Notes: a model not told the origin generated them from the letters alone. Counted from the stretch's first letter, positions 41,999-53,057 are shown. The stretch: 64,000 nt of DNA from Rhodobacterales bacterium (GCA_008107755.1 VIRH01000085.1:1-64000), one strand, 5' to 3'. A program made the numbers and translations.

Positions 41999-44434
41999 TC
42001 AAGCCTTTCGCGCCGCCTTTGCGGAGAACGGGTAGATTGTGCGGATGAGTTCGTCGATGCGCTCGATCTCCTCCGGAATGGACCCAAGGTTCTCTCTTTC
42101 TTCCTGAAGAATGGTCTGAAAGATGTTCGCCCTCAGGTCATCGACGTCCTGCGGAGACAGTGCACTCTCCCCGGCGGATGACAGGACGATGCTCACCAAC
42201 CGGTCGGCGGCATGCAGGCGCCCCCACAGATAATCATGCTCCCGCCAACTCCGATTGAAGAAGGCCCCGAATGTGTTGAGCGACTTGCCCTTCAGTTCGA
42301 AGCCTTCCGAATAGAGGCTGTTGGCATCATTCGGACTGATCCGGTCCACGAGTATTTCCGTGACCTCGGAAAAGTCGTTCCGCTGCAGAACCGGAAACGT
42401 GATCAGATCATAGAAACCGAACCCGATATACGTCTGCATCAGGGACGTGTGCAGGTCCTTTTCGAGAAGACTGCCCGCAATATCGGAAAAAAGTTCGTCA
42501 TGCAGGTGGTCCAGATCCGCAAGGCCCATCAGCCCGGAAAGACGCGACAGTATCGGCACCACATGCCCGTCGACGGTTGCTGCCCCGCTCGCGGCCGCCT
42601 CAACGAATGCTTCGGCTGCGGCCTGGTTGCGTCTGCCGTAAAACCGCTCGCTCCAGCGCCAGCCAAGATGATCGATCTGCTCGTAAAGGAGCCCCTTGAG
42701 GTGATCGAGCGCGTCCGTATTCGCCTTCGTGGCGCTCTCCGGGGCGAGATGACGGTAGAAACCGTTCAGCTTCCGGATGGCAAATCTCATTCTGCGGATG
42801 CGGTAATCGACATCGAGCCCCCTGAGCAGGGCAACGATGGTCGGATCGTTCCGGCCCAGACCGTCGCCGCTGGCAGCGGCGAGATCGCCCAGATACCTCG
42901 AATAAAGCGCGATCAGCGTCTCTTCGTGTTTGCGCGCCTTGGAGTTTCCGCACAGACGCACTGTCAGATTCGCCAGCCGCTCCGCAAGCGCGTGCAGCTT
43001 CAGGGACTGGTAGTTCAGGAAGGCAAAGCCCGCCTGCTCGAACGCGGCGAGGGTTGCCTTCTTGCGGCACACCGACAGTCGATCCGCCGTTATTTCGCGG
43101 TAACGCGGGAGAATTCTGCCGACTGCCTGCTCGACCATCGGGGCGGCCGCATCGATCAGCTGCGCAAGCCAGCGGCTGCGCCTGTTGTTGAGTTCCAGTT
43201 CCTTCAGGTCGTCACCGATAGGCTCGTTGCGCGGAATATGCGCGAGGGAAGCCAGAATGACCCGGAAGAAACCGGGAAGCTCGGGAACTCCGTTGCTTTC
43301 CGCTGAAGGCTCCACCGGCGACGGGTCGATATAGATGAGCCGACGCGCGACTTCGCGGGCAGCCGGACGATCCTGAATGATGTCGATAACCGGCGCGAAG
43401 GGCTTGTTCATGACAACGCTGCCGTCCACGAAACAATGCTGGTTCGCGCTCTCGAGACCGAGATTGAAACCACGCGCCAGAAAGGTGTCGCGATGCGGCC
43501 AAGGCATCTTGCGGCGGGCCAGAACCCGCTCCATTTCGGCGACCGTCGCCGGCGGAAACGCACCGGGAAAGGATGATGTCGCCCGGGCTGCGAAGACCAG
43601 TTCGGGAATGTTGTCAGTGTCGAACTGACTGTCGATATGGCCCGGCATGCGATGAACCGCATGGAAGTTCAGGATGCGTCTGTGATCCCATTCCTCGACG
43701 AATTCCGGATCATCCAGAAGGATGCGCCGTTTGACCCCGTTGTAATCCGTGATCGTGACAAAGAGGTCGAGGGTCTGCCCGCGCGGGATCAACGTCCGCT
43801 CCTGCGTCCCCTCACGTTCCATCTTGCGGCAGGCATCCAGCATCCATCCAATGAAGCGCTCGCCGGAAAAAGGCGGTGAAAACCATCGCGCCTGCATGAA
43901 CTGCCGGAGTTTCTCCCGCGTCTCAGGACTTTCGATCCGCTTGCTCAGCCGTGAGGAAATCAGCCGGTCGAGCACCGGCGAAACCGTGAGTTTCAGATAG
44001 CGTGAAAAACCGATTTGCGGGCGGGACAGTCGGGTCACGTCTGCATTTTCAAGCCACATGCGGCTGTGACTTTCCAGAGGCAGGTCATGGGCAAGCGCTC
44101 GTGCCAGCATGATGCCGTTGACACCCCCGGCCGACGCTCCCGCAATCGCATCGACGACAACACGAATATCGGCAATCGAGGACAGCTGGTCGAGCAGATC
44201 CTGATAGGCAGCCTGCACAGGAGGCAGCGCCTCTTCGCGAGGCCCGCCGCCGGCCGCAGCATGGTCAGAGGAATTGGCGCCCCCTGACGCGTTCCTGGTG
44301 CCATTGGTGCGATCCAGCCGATGGCTGGAGGCCCTGACCAGATTGAGAATTTCGCGGCTCACACCGTGCATGTAGATGGCGAGAGAAACACCGCCATAGA
44401 GAACCAGCGCAAGCCGGAGTTCGATTTGCTTCAT
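41999..44434 (-). CDS. Patatin-like phospholipase family protein, large
   Basis: This 811-aa protein has a patatin domain in its N-terminal half. The oxyanion Gly-rich block LALVLYGGVSLAIYMHGV, the nucleophile Ser101 in DAIAGASAGGVNG and the Asp in HCFVDGSVVMNKPF complete the Ser-Asp dyad. Residues after about 500 form an alpha-helical region typical of the bacterial DUF3376-containing patatins. The family hydrolyses phospholipids or other esters. No signal peptide is visible, so it is probably cytosolic or membrane-peripheral. It is a single gene inserted beside crcB, and convergent with nothing. The role is unknown. Confidence 0.88.
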   Translation of the reverse strand: MKQIELRLALVLYGGVSLAIYMHGVSREILNLVRASSHRLDRTNGTRNASGGANSSDHAAAGGGPREEALPPVQAAYQDLLDQLSSIADIRVVVDAIAGASAGGVNGIMLARALAHDLPLESHSRMWLENADVTRLSRPQIGFSRYLKLTVSPVLDRLISSRLSKRIESPETREKLRQFMQARWFSPPFSGERFIGWMLDACRKMEREGTQERTLIPRGQTLDLFVTITDYNGVKRRILLDDPEFVEEWDHRRILNFHAVHRMPGHIDSQFDTDNIPELVFAARATSSFPGAFPPATVAEMERVLARRKMPWPHRDTFLARGFNLGLESANQHCFVDGSVVMNKPFAPVIDIIQDRPAAREVARRLIYIDPSPVEPSAESNGVPELPGFFRVILASLAHIPRNEPIGDDLKELELNNRRSRWLAQLIDAAAPMVEQAVGRILPRYREITADRLSVCRKKATLAAFEQAGFAFLNYQSLKLHALAERLANLTVRLCGNSKARKHEETLIALYSRYLGDLAAASGDGLGRNDPTIVALLRGLDVDYRIRRMRFAIRKLNGFYRHLAPESATKANTDALDHLKGLLYEQIDHLGWRWSERFYGRRNQAAAEAFVEAAASGAATVDGHVVPILSRLSGLMGLADLDHLHDELFSDIAGSLLEKDLHTSLMQTYIGFGFYDLITFPVLQRNDFSEVTEILVDRISPNDANSLYSEGFELKGKSLNTFGAFFNRSWREHDYLWGRLHAADRLVSIVLSSAGESALSPQDVDDLRANIFQTILQEERENLGSIPEEIERIDELIRTIYPFSAKAARKA

Positions 44435-44622
44435 GAGTCAGCCACCTGATCGACAAGGGCAATCGTGAACCTCCTCGCCCGCCGGCGCAATTCGCTCCGG
44501 AAAGAAAACAGGTGACTTGGATAGATTTTTTTAAAGGCCGCCATCGAGATTATTACGTTAAGATACCTAATGCCACGAAGCAGTGATTCCAAAACACGGC
44601 CACAAAAACTCAAAATAAAATC

Positions 44623-45651
44623 ATGCAGAACGAAGATGTGAAGAGCACAGGGGAAACGACCGGGCCGTCAGGCGGGGAGATCGAAGAGGACGGGACCGAG
44701 GCGGGTAAATCGCTTCGGGAGGAAAACAGCGATCTTCGCTCGGAACTCGATGACCTGCGCGTCCTCTACGAGGCGACCATCGAACACGGCGAGGCGGTCG
44801 AGGACCAACTGGCGGAACAATCCACCCGGCTGGAGGCCTTGTCGCGCCAGCTTGCGAAATACCTGTCTCCCCAGGTTTACCAGTCGATCTTCGAAGGCCG
44901 GCAGGAGGTCAAGCTTACCTCCAGCCGCAAGAAGCTGACGGTCTTCTTCTCCGACATCGCCGGCTTTACCGAAACCGCGGACAGGCTGGAATCGGAAGAG
45001 TTGACTGCGCTCCTGAACCGGTATCTGACGGAAATGTCCCGGATTGCCCTGAAACACGGCGCGACCATCGACAAGTATGTTGGTGACGCAATCCTGATCT
45101 TTTTCGGTGACCCGGAAAGCCGCGGCGTACCCGAGGATGCCCTCGCCTGCGTGAAGATGGCGATCGAGATGCAGGAGAAGATGTCCGAGCTGGAAGATAT
45201 CTGGCGGCAGGCCGGCATCTCCAAGCCGATGCGATGCCGCATGGGCATCCACACGGACTATTGCACCGTCGGCAACTTCGGCAGCAATGACCGTCTCGAC
45301 TATACGATCATCGGCCGCGGCGTGAACACGGCATCCCGGCTGGAAAGCCTCGCCGATCCCGGTTCGATCCTCATTTCCTTCGAAACCTATTCGCAGATCA
45401 AGGACCAGATCAAGTGTAAGGAAAACGGTGAAGTCACCGTAAAGGGCATCGCCTATCCGGTAACCACCTATGAGGTCGTCGGTCTTCTTGAGAGGAAGGC
45501 GAAGTCGACGGACATTTCGCTGAGGGAAATCTCCAGACGGCTCGACCAGCTCGCCATTGATGCGGTCGAGAGCCTGCCGGAAGACGATCGCGAGTATCTC
45601 GTTGCCTCACTCCACAAGGCGCTGGACATGCTGGAGCCGGAAAAGGAGTGA
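44623..45651 (+). CDS. Class III adenylate/guanylate cyclase
   Basis: This 342-aa cytosolic protein has an N-terminal acidic coiled coil (about 15-75) and a class III nucleotide cyclase domain (about 105-280). FFSDIAGFTETADRLESEEL and ATIDKYVGDAILIFFGDPES give the two metal-binding Asp residues, and RLDYTIIGRGVNTASRLESL carries the transition-state Asn and Arg. The Lys at YVGDAILIFF-type motifs and Asp at the base-recognition site fit an adenylate cyclase, but specificity is unsure. It has no transmembrane sensor, so regulation is through the coiled coil or partners. Its C-terminal tail is unassigned. Confidence 0.9.
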   Translation: MQNEDVKSTGETTGPSGGEIEEDGTEAGKSLREENSDLRSELDDLRVLYEATIEHGEAVEDQLAEQSTRLEALSRQLAKYLSPQVYQSIFEGRQEVKLTSSRKKLTVFFSDIAGFTETADRLESEELTALLNRYLTEMSRIALKHGATIDKYVGDAILIFFGDPESRGVPEDALACVKMAIEMQEKMSELEDIWRQAGISKPMRCRMGIHTDYCTVGNFGSNDRLDYTIIGRGVNTASRLESLADPGSILISFETYSQIKDQIKCKENGEVTVKGIAYPVTTYEVVGLLERKAKSTDISLREISRRLDQLAIDAVESLPEDDREYLVASLHKALDMLEPEKE

Positions 45652-45717
45652 GCGCGGCGTGACTGGCGAGTTCCCTGAATGCGGGCGTCAGGCGGCTCGA
45701 TACTTGAAAGGCAGGCC

Positions 45718-47022
45718 CTAGTTCCGCTCCCGGCGCAACTTGTCCCAATACTCCAGACGCTTCCGCAACTCGCGTTCGAACCCCCGCTGCGGCGGATCGT
45801 AATAGGTCTGCCGGCCCAGTTTTTCGGGAAAGTAATCCTGGCCGGAAAAGCCGTCAGGAGCGTCGTGATCGTACTGATAGCCCTCCCCGTAACCCTCCTG
45901 CTTCATCAGCTTCGTCGGAGCATTCAGGATATGCTTGGGCGGCAGCAACGATCCGCTCGACTTGGCCGCCCGCATCGCCGCCTTGTAGGCGACATAGGCA
46001 CCATTCGATTTTGGCGCTGTCGCAAGATAGATCACAGTCTGCGCCAGTGCCAGCTCCCCCTCCGGCGAACCTAGCATCTGATAGGCATCGCGTGAGGCGT
46101 TCGCCTGGACCACCGCATTGGGATCGGCAAGGCCGATATCTTCCACCGCCATGCGGATAAGCCGGCGCGCCAGATACATCGGATCCTCGCCGCCATCCAG
46201 CATGCGGCAGAACCAGTAGAGCGCGGCATCGGGATCGGATCCGCGAACGGACTTGTGAAGGGCGGAAATCAGATTGTAGTGACCGTCGGCACCCTTGTCG
46301 TAGATAGGTGCCCGGCGCTGCACGATTTCCTGAAGGCGCTCCGCATCGAAGACCTCCCCCTCCTCGGCCGCGCGCCAGACGTCCTCTGCCAGCGTGAGCG
46401 ACGACCGGCCATCGCCATCCGCCATGCGGATCAGCACCTGACGTGCCTCGCCGTTCAGCGGAAGCTCGCGCCCCTCCGCCTCCTCCGCCCTGGAAAGAAG
46501 CTTGTCGATGGCCTCCTGAGATAGCGAGTGGAACGTCATCACGTGAGAGCGCGACAGCAAGGCGGCGTTGAGTTCGAAAGACGGGTTCTCCGTGGTCGCG
46601 CCGACCAAGGTGATCGTGCCGTCTTCCATCACCGGCAGAAAGCTGTCCTGCTGCGCGCGATTGAAACGGTGGATCTCGTCGACGAAAAGCAACGTCGCTC
46701 TGCCCCCCATTCTGCGTGCGCGCGCCGCCTCGAACACCTTCTTCAGGTCCGCAACGCCGGAGAAGATCGCCGAGATCTGTTCGAAGGCGAGATCCGTCTC
46801 GTTGGCCAGGAGACGCGCGATGGTCGTCTTGCCCGTGCCGGGAGGGCCCCAGAAGATGAGCGAGCCGAGTGTCCGCGTCTTGAGCATGCGCGACAGCGTG
46901 CCTTCGGGACCGAGCAGGTGATCCTGCCCGACCACGTCGGCAAGCTGCGTCGGACGCATCCGGTCTGCCAGGGGACGAGGCCCTGTGTCTGTCAGTCCTG
47001 AAGCTTGAAACAGATCGCTCAA
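45718..47022 (-). CDS. rarA: Replication-associated recombination protein RarA (MgsA)
   Basis: This 434-aa AAA+ ATPase has Walker A LIFWGPPGTGKTTIARLL, Walker B ATLLFVDEIHRFNRAQQD, sensor 1 TLVGATTENPSFELNAALLS, and an RarA C-terminal tetramer domain. The C-terminal tail ends in PPQRGFERELRKRLEYWDKL. RarA acts at stalled replication forks together with single-strand binding protein. It starts 6 bases after the degQ stop on the same strand, and the pair is conserved in many alphaproteobacteria. Confidence 0.95.
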   Translation of the reverse strand: MSDLFQASGLTDTGPRPLADRMRPTQLADVVGQDHLLGPEGTLSRMLKTRTLGSLIFWGPPGTGKTTIARLLANETDLAFEQISAIFSGVADLKKVFEAARARRMGGRATLLFVDEIHRFNRAQQDSFLPVMEDGTITLVGATTENPSFELNAALLSRSHVMTFHSLSQEAIDKLLSRAEEAEGRELPLNGEARQVLIRMADGDGRSSLTLAEDVWRAAEEGEVFDAERLQEIVQRRAPIYDKGADGHYNLISALHKSVRGSDPDAALYWFCRMLDGGEDPMYLARRLIRMAVEDIGLADPNAVVQANASRDAYQMLGSPEGELALAQTVIYLATAPKSNGAYVAYKAAMRAAKSSGSLLPPKHILNAPTKLMKQEGYGEGYQYDHDAPDGFSGQDYFPEKLGRQTYYDPPQRGFERELRKRLEYWDKLRRERN

Positions 47023-47028
47023 GATGCC

Positions 47029-48495
47029 CTACCCGCGCAGGATGATCTGCGAGACCTTGCCGTCCCGCTCGATGTCGAGACGCCATACCCTTGGCGGCGC
47101 CTTGGTGATCGACTCCAGCATCCGCGTGCTCTCCACCTCCTGCTCATTGATGTTGCGCACGATATCCCCCTCGCGAAGACCGACACGATCAGCCGGGCTG
47201 CCACGCTTCACCTCCGCAACAACGACACCCTCGAAGAGGCCCTCGAGCCCGAGTTCCTCGGCCACCGCCGGCGACAGGTTCATGACCGTTGCCCCCTCGA
47301 AAGGTGAGTACTCTACCAGTTCACGCGTGTCTCGTGGCACCGTCTCCGGCGCAGGCGCCAGCGGTATCGTCAGGCGCACCTCCTGCTTACCCCTCAGCAC
47401 AATGAATTCGGAGTTATCGCCGGTCATCCGGGTTGCGAAACGATATCCGAAGGAGTTCGGGTCCGACACTTCCTTGCCGTCCACGGACGTGATCAGGTCG
47501 CTGACCTTCAGTCCCGCCTGTTCCGCGGGCGATCCCTCGAAAACAGCTGTCACCAGAACGCCCGTCGGACGATCGAGCGACAGCGCCTCGGCGATCTCCG
47601 CATTGACCAGCTGCACGGTCGCCCCAAGCCAGGGACGCTGCACCTTGCCGCCATGATCGGCAGCTTCCGCCACAAAGCGTGCCATGTGCGCGGGAATGGC
47701 AAACCCGATGCCGTTGGAGCCGCCGGAGCGGGAAAAGATCGCGGTGTTGATGCCGACCAGCTTTCCGTGCATGTCCACAAGCGCGCCGCCGGAATTGCCC
47801 GGGTTGATCGCCGCATCCGTCTGGATGAAGAACTGGAAGTCGGAAACGCCCACCTGGGTCCGCGCGGTCGCGGAAACGATTCCCTGCGTGACGGTCTGAC
47901 CGACCCCGAACGGGTTGCCGATCGCAAGAACGATGTCCCCGACCTCAAGTCCATCGGAGTCCGCAAAGTCGACATGCTCGAACGGGCCGTCGCCCCGGAT
48001 CTTCAGCACGGCAAGGTCCGTCCGCTCGTCCATCAGCACGACATCGGCGTCAAATTCCCGACGGTCATTGAGCGCGACGCGAACGTCATCCGCATCCTTG
48101 ATGACGTGGTGATTGGTGATCACGGTACCGTCGGCGGAGATGAGCACACCAGAGCCGAGCGAAGACTCGACGCGCTCACGCGGGCGGTCCATCCCCCGGT
48201 TCCCACCTGGCTGACCGAAAAACCGGCGGAAGAACGGATCGTCGAAGAAGGGCGAGACGCGCCGCTGCTGGACGACCTTGCGGCTGGCATAGACGTTGAC
48301 GACCGCGGGTGCCACTTTCTTCACGATGGGCGCAAAGGAGAGCTTTATCTGGGTCTCGCTCTGCGGAACCATGCGCATGTCTGCCTGAGAGGCCTTGGGG
48401 CTTTCCGCCATTGCAGTGGCGGCCCACAACACCGCGAGCCCGGTGACGATGGCCCGTGTGGAAACCCTGATTGTGCCGTGAACTGGCAAGCGCAT
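47029..48495 (-). CDS. degQ: Do-family periplasmic serine protease DegQ-like
   Basis: This 488-aa protein has a signal peptide (TRAIVTGLAVLWAATAMA), a trypsin-like domain with triad His (VITNHHVIKD), Asp (DERTDLAVLK) and Ser (INPGNSGGALVDM), and two PDZ domains. It degrades or refolds misfolded periplasmic proteins. The ATG at 48495 is preferred over in-frame starts up to 48576 because a terminator hairpin at 48576-48603 overlaps the longer leader. It is upstream of rarA and downstream of the ribosomal operon in the common alphaproteobacterial order. Confidence 0.92.
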   Translation of the reverse strand: MRLPVHGTIRVSTRAIVTGLAVLWAATAMAESPKASQADMRMVPQSETQIKLSFAPIVKKVAPAVVNVYASRKVVQQRRVSPFFDDPFFRRFFGQPGGNRGMDRPRERVESSLGSGVLISADGTVITNHHVIKDADDVRVALNDRREFDADVVLMDERTDLAVLKIRGDGPFEHVDFADSDGLEVGDIVLAIGNPFGVGQTVTQGIVSATARTQVGVSDFQFFIQTDAAINPGNSGGALVDMHGKLVGINTAIFSRSGGSNGIGFAIPAHMARFVAEAADHGGKVQRPWLGATVQLVNAEIAEALSLDRPTGVLVTAVFEGSPAEQAGLKVSDLITSVDGKEVSDPNSFGYRFATRMTGDNSEFIVLRGKQEVRLTIPLAPAPETVPRDTRELVEYSPFEGATVMNLSPAVAEELGLEGLFEGVVVAEVKRGSPADRVGLREGDIVRNINEQEVESTRMLESITKAPPRVWRLDIERDGKVSQIILRG

Positions 48496-48563
48496 ATTCG
48501 ATGCTCTCGTTTCTGATTCAGTCTGCATGTTCGGATACATGGCAGATAGGGAGGAAAAGAGGC

Positions 48564-48603
48564 AATACAAAAGCAAAGAGCCGCTGAAAATTCAGCGGCT
48601 CTT
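48564..48603 (-). terminator. Terminator of the chemoreceptor gene
   Basis: A perfect 13-bp stem, AAGAGCCGCTGAA (48576-48588) with TTCAGCGGCTCTT (48591-48603), is followed on the minus strand by TTGCTTTTG. It separates the chemoreceptor from degQ. Confidence 0.85.
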
Positions 48604-48626
48604 CAAAGGTTTTCATGATGGCCTTA

Positions 48627-50804
48627 TCAGGCGGAGCGGACCTGATCGAGGAAGCCGCGCACTTCCCGGTCGAGATGCTCGGCGTCAAGCGCCATGTTGG
48701 CAGCCTGATCTGAAAACTCCGTGGCAGCGACGTTGCTGTCGTTGGAAAGCGCCGAGACATTGCGAATGTCTTCGGTGACCTTGGAAGTTCCGCCCGCAGC
48801 GCGCTGGGTGTTTTCGGCAATGCCCTGCGTGGCGTAGCTCTGCTCCGTCACTGCCGCGGACACTTCGCTGACCGACTGCGTGATCTCGTCGATGGTCTTC
48901 TGAATGTCTCCAATGGCAGCGACGGCATCGTCGGTTGCGCCACGGATTGCATCGACCTGCTGCTGGATCTCGCCGGTTGCCTTGCCGGTCTGCGAAGCCA
49001 GTTCCTTGACTTCCGCGGCAACAACCGCAAAGCCGCGTCCCGCTTCACCCGCACGTGCCGCCTCGATCGTGGCGTTCAGAGCCAGAAGGTTTGTCTGGTC
49101 GGCGATATCGCTGATAAGCGTGATCACCTCCCCGATCCGGTTCGCGGCTTCCGCAAGAGACTTGACCGTGTGGTTGGTCGTCTCGGCCCGCTTCGTTGCA
49201 GCTGCTGCGACGCTGGACGACCGCTCGATCAGTGCGGAGATTTCCTGAATGGAACTCGAAAGCTGGTCGGAGGACGCAGCGATGGACTCCACTTCCGCAA
49301 GCGTCGATTCAGACATGGTGGCAGCATTTGCCGACGTCTGACCCGCCGTGTCGGTCATATCGCGCATCCTCGTGGCAGACTCGCGCAGTGCTGTAGCCGA
49401 GCGAGCAACCTTGTCGACGACCTTGCCGACTGTGGCCTCGAACTCGCCTGCAAGCCCTCCAAGCATCTCCTGGCGCTGCTGTGCCTGAAGACGGGCTTCC
49501 TCTGCCTCTTCTGCAGCGCGTCGCTCGTTTTCCTCAGAGGCATTCTGACGGATCTGCACGACGGCGCGTCCGATGTCGCCGATTTCATCCTTGCGCGTCG
49601 CCGCCTTGATCTCCGTATTCAGGTTGCCGGATGCAATGGCCTCAAGGGCGCCAACAAGTGTGGACAGCGGACCGGTGATTGAGCGCGAGAAGAACAGAGC
49701 AATGACAGCGGCAATCGCGATGGTCGCAATTGACCAGATGAACATCTGGTTGCGCATGTGGGTGACCGGCGCAAGCGTTTCTTCCAGGCCCTTCTCGGCC
49801 ACGATGGCCCAGTTCTGGTTCTGGAACGACATCGGACGGGCAACGACAAGATCGTCGACACCGTCTGCGCCTCTCACGATACCCGCAGTCTCCACACCGC
49901 GAGTTGCCTCGGCGACCGGAGCGGCGTCCGTGGTCTCCAGCAAGGCTGTCGGGCTTTCAGAGAGCGGCAGATCGCTGAGCAAGGTGCCGTTCTGGTTGAC
50001 GACGTAGACCTGGCCCGTCTCACCGAGATCATCCCGGCTGGCCACCACGTTGTTCAGGAACTCGGTGCTGAGCCGAACCACGACGACGCCGCTCAGACTG
50101 ATGGTGCCGAAGGAATTCATGTGCACGGGAGATGCCAGGAACAGCGAACCTTCATCATGGGCCGGTGAATAGCCTGCAAAGTTGCTGGAAGCGATCTGGC
50201 CCTGCTCGAGGACCTTGGCCTGCTCATAGACGTCAGCCAGCGCCGTACCGTCGACGACATCCCCCTCGCCGATCCTGGTGAGAAACTCGCCGCCCTTGGT
50301 GACGGTATAAAGAACCATACCGGCCGGATCGATCAGGTAGATATCGGCGTAACCGCCATTTTTCCAGACGTTGTAGAATGCGCCGTGCGCTTCCGAGTGA
50401 CGCCAGGAATACATTGTCTTCTGGTCGTTACCAGTGAGCTTCGCCCGCTCCTCCGCGGACAGATCTGCCTGAAAGTAGCTGAGGATCGCATCCTTCTCGG
50501 CGCTCAGGTTCATCGTCGCATTGGCCAGGTTGGTCAGAGAGTCGGAGACGCTCGAAGCCAGATTGACCGTTTCCGCCTCGGCAGCCTTCAGCCTGGCGTC
50601 CAGCAGCGCAGCCCGCGCGGTAATCACCATGCCCAATTCGGATTCGGCCGCCTGCTTTAGTCCATCACGACCGGTCATATAGCCGATAACGCCGACTGCA
50701 GCACACGCGGCCACGGTGATGGCGATCATGATCGCGGGAATGACAAACGAAAGCCTAAGCGAGAACGAAGTCTTGTCTGACTTCGAATTCTTATTGCCGA
50801 TCAC
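48627..50804 (-). CDS. Methyl-accepting chemotaxis protein with Cache sensor
   Basis: This 725-aa chemoreceptor has a membrane helix near residues 20-42, then a periplasmic sensor (about 45-345) with Cache-like features such as [20 protein letters not shown] and [19 protein letters not shown] second helix (about 350-370, [18 protein letters not shown]) is followed by HAMP and a long signalling coiled coil. The receptor tip [22 protein letters not shown] is the CheA/CheW binding hairpin. Cache receptors often sense amino or organic acids; the ligand is unknown. It separates rplQ from degQ, an insertion into a conserved order. No terminal CheB/CheR pentapeptide was recognised. Confidence 0.93.
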   Translation of the reverse strand: MIGNKNSKSDKTSFSLRLSFVIPAIMIAITVAACAAVGVIGYMTGRDGLKQAAESELGMVITARAALLDARLKAAEAETVNLASSVSDSLTNLANATMNLSAEKDAILSYFQADLSAEERAKLTGNDQKTMYSWRHSEAHGAFYNVWKNGGYADIYLIDPAGMVLYTVTKGGEFLTRIGEGDVVDGTALADVYEQAKVLEQGQIASSNFAGYSPAHDEGSLFLASPVHMNSFGTISLSGVVVVRLSTEFLNNVVASRDDLGETGQVYVVNQNGTLLSDLPLSESPTALLETTDAAPVAEATRGVETAGIVRGADGVDDLVVARPMSFQNQNWAIVAEKGLEETLAPVTHMRNQMFIWSIATIAIAAVIALFFSRSITGPLSTLVGALEAIASGNLNTEIKAATRKDEIGDIGRAVVQIRQNASEENERRAAEEAEEARLQAQQRQEMLGGLAGEFEATVGKVVDKVARSATALRESATRMRDMTDTAGQTSANAATMSESTLAEVESIAASSDQLSSSIQEISALIERSSSVAAAATKRAETTNHTVKSLAEAANRIGEVITLISDIADQTNLLALNATIEAARAGEAGRGFAVVAAEVKELASQTGKATGEIQQQVDAIRGATDDAVAAIGDIQKTIDEITQSVSEVSAAVTEQSYATQGIAENTQRAAGGTSKVTEDIRNVSALSNDSNVAATEFSDQAANMALDAEHLDREVRGFLDQVRSA

Positions 50805-50920
50805 GGTAGTTCTCCCAGCCGTAGTTGTACCAATAACAAATCGCTACGGAGGATAGGTAGAGTTCCTTAAATCATTGATAATCAGACCATAAACTGTTGA
50901 ATCATCGTCTCGATTTCGCC

Positions 50921-50952
50921 CAATAAAAAAGGCGGGCCCGACGGCCCGCCTT
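50921..50952 (-). terminator. Terminator of the ribosomal operon
   Basis: Arms AAGGCGGGCC (50929-50938) and GGCCCGCCTT (50943-50952) form a 10-bp stem. On the minus strand a T-run (read from 50921-50930) follows. It lies 26 bases after rplQ. Confidence 0.9.
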
Positions 50953-50977
50953 CTTCAATTCGAATGTCCCGAACAGC

Positions 50978-51403
50978 TTACGCTGCGGTTTCAGCTGCTT
51001 CTTCAGCCTCTGCCCGTGCGCGGTCTTCAGCGCCACGTGCTTCCGGGTCACGGTCGACCAGCTCGATGACAGCCATCGGAGCGTTGTCGCCATAGCGGAA
51101 GCCAGCTTTCAGCACGCGGGAGTAGCCCCCGTTGCGGTCCTTGTAACGCTCGCCGAGCGTTTCGAACAGCTTTGCAACCATGGCCGCATCGCGAATCTGC
51201 GAAATGGCCTGGCGGCGTGCATGAAGATCACCGCGTTTGCCCAAAGTGATGAGCTTGTCGATGATCGGCTTCATTTCCTTGGCCTTCGGCAGAGTCGTCA
51301 CGATCTGTTCGTGCTTGATCAGCGACGCTGCCATGTTCGCGAACATAGCCTTGCGGTGGCTAGAGGTCCGGTTGAGCTTGCGGCCGGATTTACGGTGGCG
51401 CAT
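50978..51403 (-). CDS. rplQ: 50S ribosomal protein L17
   Basis: This 141-aa protein, [20 protein letters not shown] at the N-terminus, matches L17 and ends in an Ala/Glu-rich extension ([12 protein letters not shown]) usual in alphaproteobacteria. It sits 82 bases after rpoA and is the last gene before the operon terminator. L17 lies near the peptide exit tunnel of the large subunit. Confidence 0.97.
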   Translation of the reverse strand: MRHRKSGRKLNRTSSHRKAMFANMAASLIKHEQIVTTLPKAKEMKPIIDKLITLGKRGDLHARRQAISQIRDAAMVAKLFETLGERYKDRNGGYSRVLKAGFRYGDNAPMAVIELVDRDPEARGAEDRARAEAEEAAETAA

Positions 51404-51485
51404 GGCCCTCTCCTTTTTCTATCAGGCAGTCTGCTTATCTCTTGAAGCACTTGCCCGGTTGATCCAACAAGGACGCGTACGCCCC

Positions 51486-52508
51486 TTAATACTGATGGTC
51501 TTCGTAACGCTTGGCGAGATCGTCGATGTTCTCGGGCGGCCAGTTGGCAACTTCCATACCGAGATGGAGACCCATCTGGGCGAGAACTTCCTTGATCTCG
51601 TTGAGCGACTTGCGGCCGAAATTCGGGGTCCGCAGCATTTCCGCTTCGGTCTTCTGAATGAGATCGCCAATATACACGATATTGTCGTTCTTCAGGCAGT
51701 TTGCAGACCGGACAGACAGTTCCAGTTCGTCGACCTTCTTGAGAAGCGCAGGGTTGAAGGCGAGTTCCGGGACAGTGTCCTCGGCGACTTCGCGCTGCGG
51801 CTCTTCGAAGTTCACGAAAATGGAAAGCTGATCCTGCAGAATGCGCGCTGCGAAAGCCACAGCATCATCCGGCTTGACGGAACCATCGGTTTCGACAGTC
51901 AGGGTCAGCTTGTCGTAATCAAGAACCTGGCCTTCACGGGTGTTTTCCACCTTGTAGGACACTTTCTTGACCGGGGAGTAGAGGCTGTCGACCGGAATGA
52001 GGCCGATCGGAGCATCTTCCGGACGGTTGCGATCGGAAGAGTGATAGCCCTTGCCCGTGTTGACGGTGAATTCCATGCGGATTTCAGCGCCTTCGTCCAG
52101 TGTACACAGGACGAGTTCCGGATTGAGCACTTCCACGTCGCCAACGGTCTGAATGTCGCCGGCAGTCACAACGCCAGGTCCCTGCTTGCGCACGACCATG
52201 CGCTTGGGTCCTTCGCCTTCCATGCGGATTGCGATTTCCTTGATGTTCAGAACGATGTCGGTAACATCTTCACGCACACCCGGAATAGACGAGAACTCGT
52301 GCAACACACCGTCGATCTGGACGGCCGTCACGGCGGCACCCTGCAGCGAAGACAGCAGGATCCGGCGCAGCGCATTGCCCAGAGTCAGGCCGTAACCGCG
52401 CTCGAGAGGTTCGGCAACAACAGTCGCCAGAAACCGCGGGTCGTCACCCGGCTTGATCTCGAGTTTGGTTGGCTTGATCAGTTCTTGCCAATTTTTCTGA
52501 ATGGTCAC
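51486..52508 (-). CDS. rpoA: RNA polymerase alpha subunit
   Basis: This 340-aa protein has an N-terminal assembly domain ([20 protein letters not shown]) and a C-terminal domain with [20 protein letters not shown] and [19 protein letters not shown], which contacts UP elements and activators. It starts at ATG 52508, 88 bases after rpsK, and is transcribed with rpsM, rpsK and rplQ as the alpha-type end of the operon. Confidence 0.98.
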   Translation of the reverse strand: MTIQKNWQELIKPTKLEIKPGDDPRFLATVVAEPLERGYGLTLGNALRRILLSSLQGAAVTAVQIDGVLHEFSSIPGVREDVTDIVLNIKEIAIRMEGEGPKRMVVRKQGPGVVTAGDIQTVGDVEVLNPELVLCTLDEGAEIRMEFTVNTGKGYHSSDRNRPEDAPIGLIPVDSLYSPVKKVSYKVENTREGQVLDYDKLTLTVETDGSVKPDDAVAFAARILQDQLSIFVNFEEPQREVAEDTVPELAFNPALLKKVDELELSVRSANCLKNDNIVYIGDLIQKTEAEMLRTPNFGRKSLNEIKEVLAQMGLHLGMEVANWPPENIDDLAKRYEDHQY

Positions 52509-52596
52509 GTTTTCGTCCCTTCGGCTATCCCGCCTGGTTCATCGGACCAGGCTATTCTTGCCATTTGGAGAAACAGGTAACTAAAGCCGGAAAGCC

Positions 52597-52986
52597 TTAG
52601 ACGCGGCGGCGCTTGCGCGGACGGCAGCCATTGTGCGGAATCGGCGTCACGTCGCGGATGGACGTGATGAGGAAACCGGCGGCCTGCAGTGCACGAAGAG
52701 CTGATTCACGACCTGAACCCGGACCACGGACTTCAACTTCCAGAGTACGCATGCCATGCTCGGCTGCCTTCTTCGCGGCATCTTCCGCGGCAACCTGGGC
52801 GGCATACGGTGTGGACTTACGAGAGCCCTTGAAACCGAGTGCACCGGCGGACGACCAGGAGATCGTATTGCCCTGCGCATCGGTAATCGTGATCATGGTG
52901 TTGTTGAACGTAGAGTTCACATGCGCAACGCCAGAGGAAATGTTCTTGCGCTCGCGGCGACGCACGCGCGTCGTGTCTTTTGCCAT
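52597..52986 (-). CDS. rpsK: 30S ribosomal protein S11
   Basis: This 129-aa protein includes [20 protein letters not shown] and the C-terminal [18 protein letters not shown] block of bacterial S11. It sits in the platform of the small subunit near the decoding mRNA path. It starts 71 bases after rpsM in the same direction. Confidence 0.98.
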   Translation of the reverse strand: MAKDTTRVRRRERKNISSGVAHVNSTFNNTMITITDAQGNTISWSSAGALGFKGSRKSTPYAAQVAAEDAAKKAAEHGMRTLEVEVRGPGSGRESALRALQAAGFLITSIRDVTPIPHNGCRPRKRRRV

Positions 52987-53057
52987 TCTATAGTCCTTTT
53001 GTTGATCTCGTCACTGCCGTAATGCCGGCAGCTCCACCATCGATCGCAATGCGGCGA

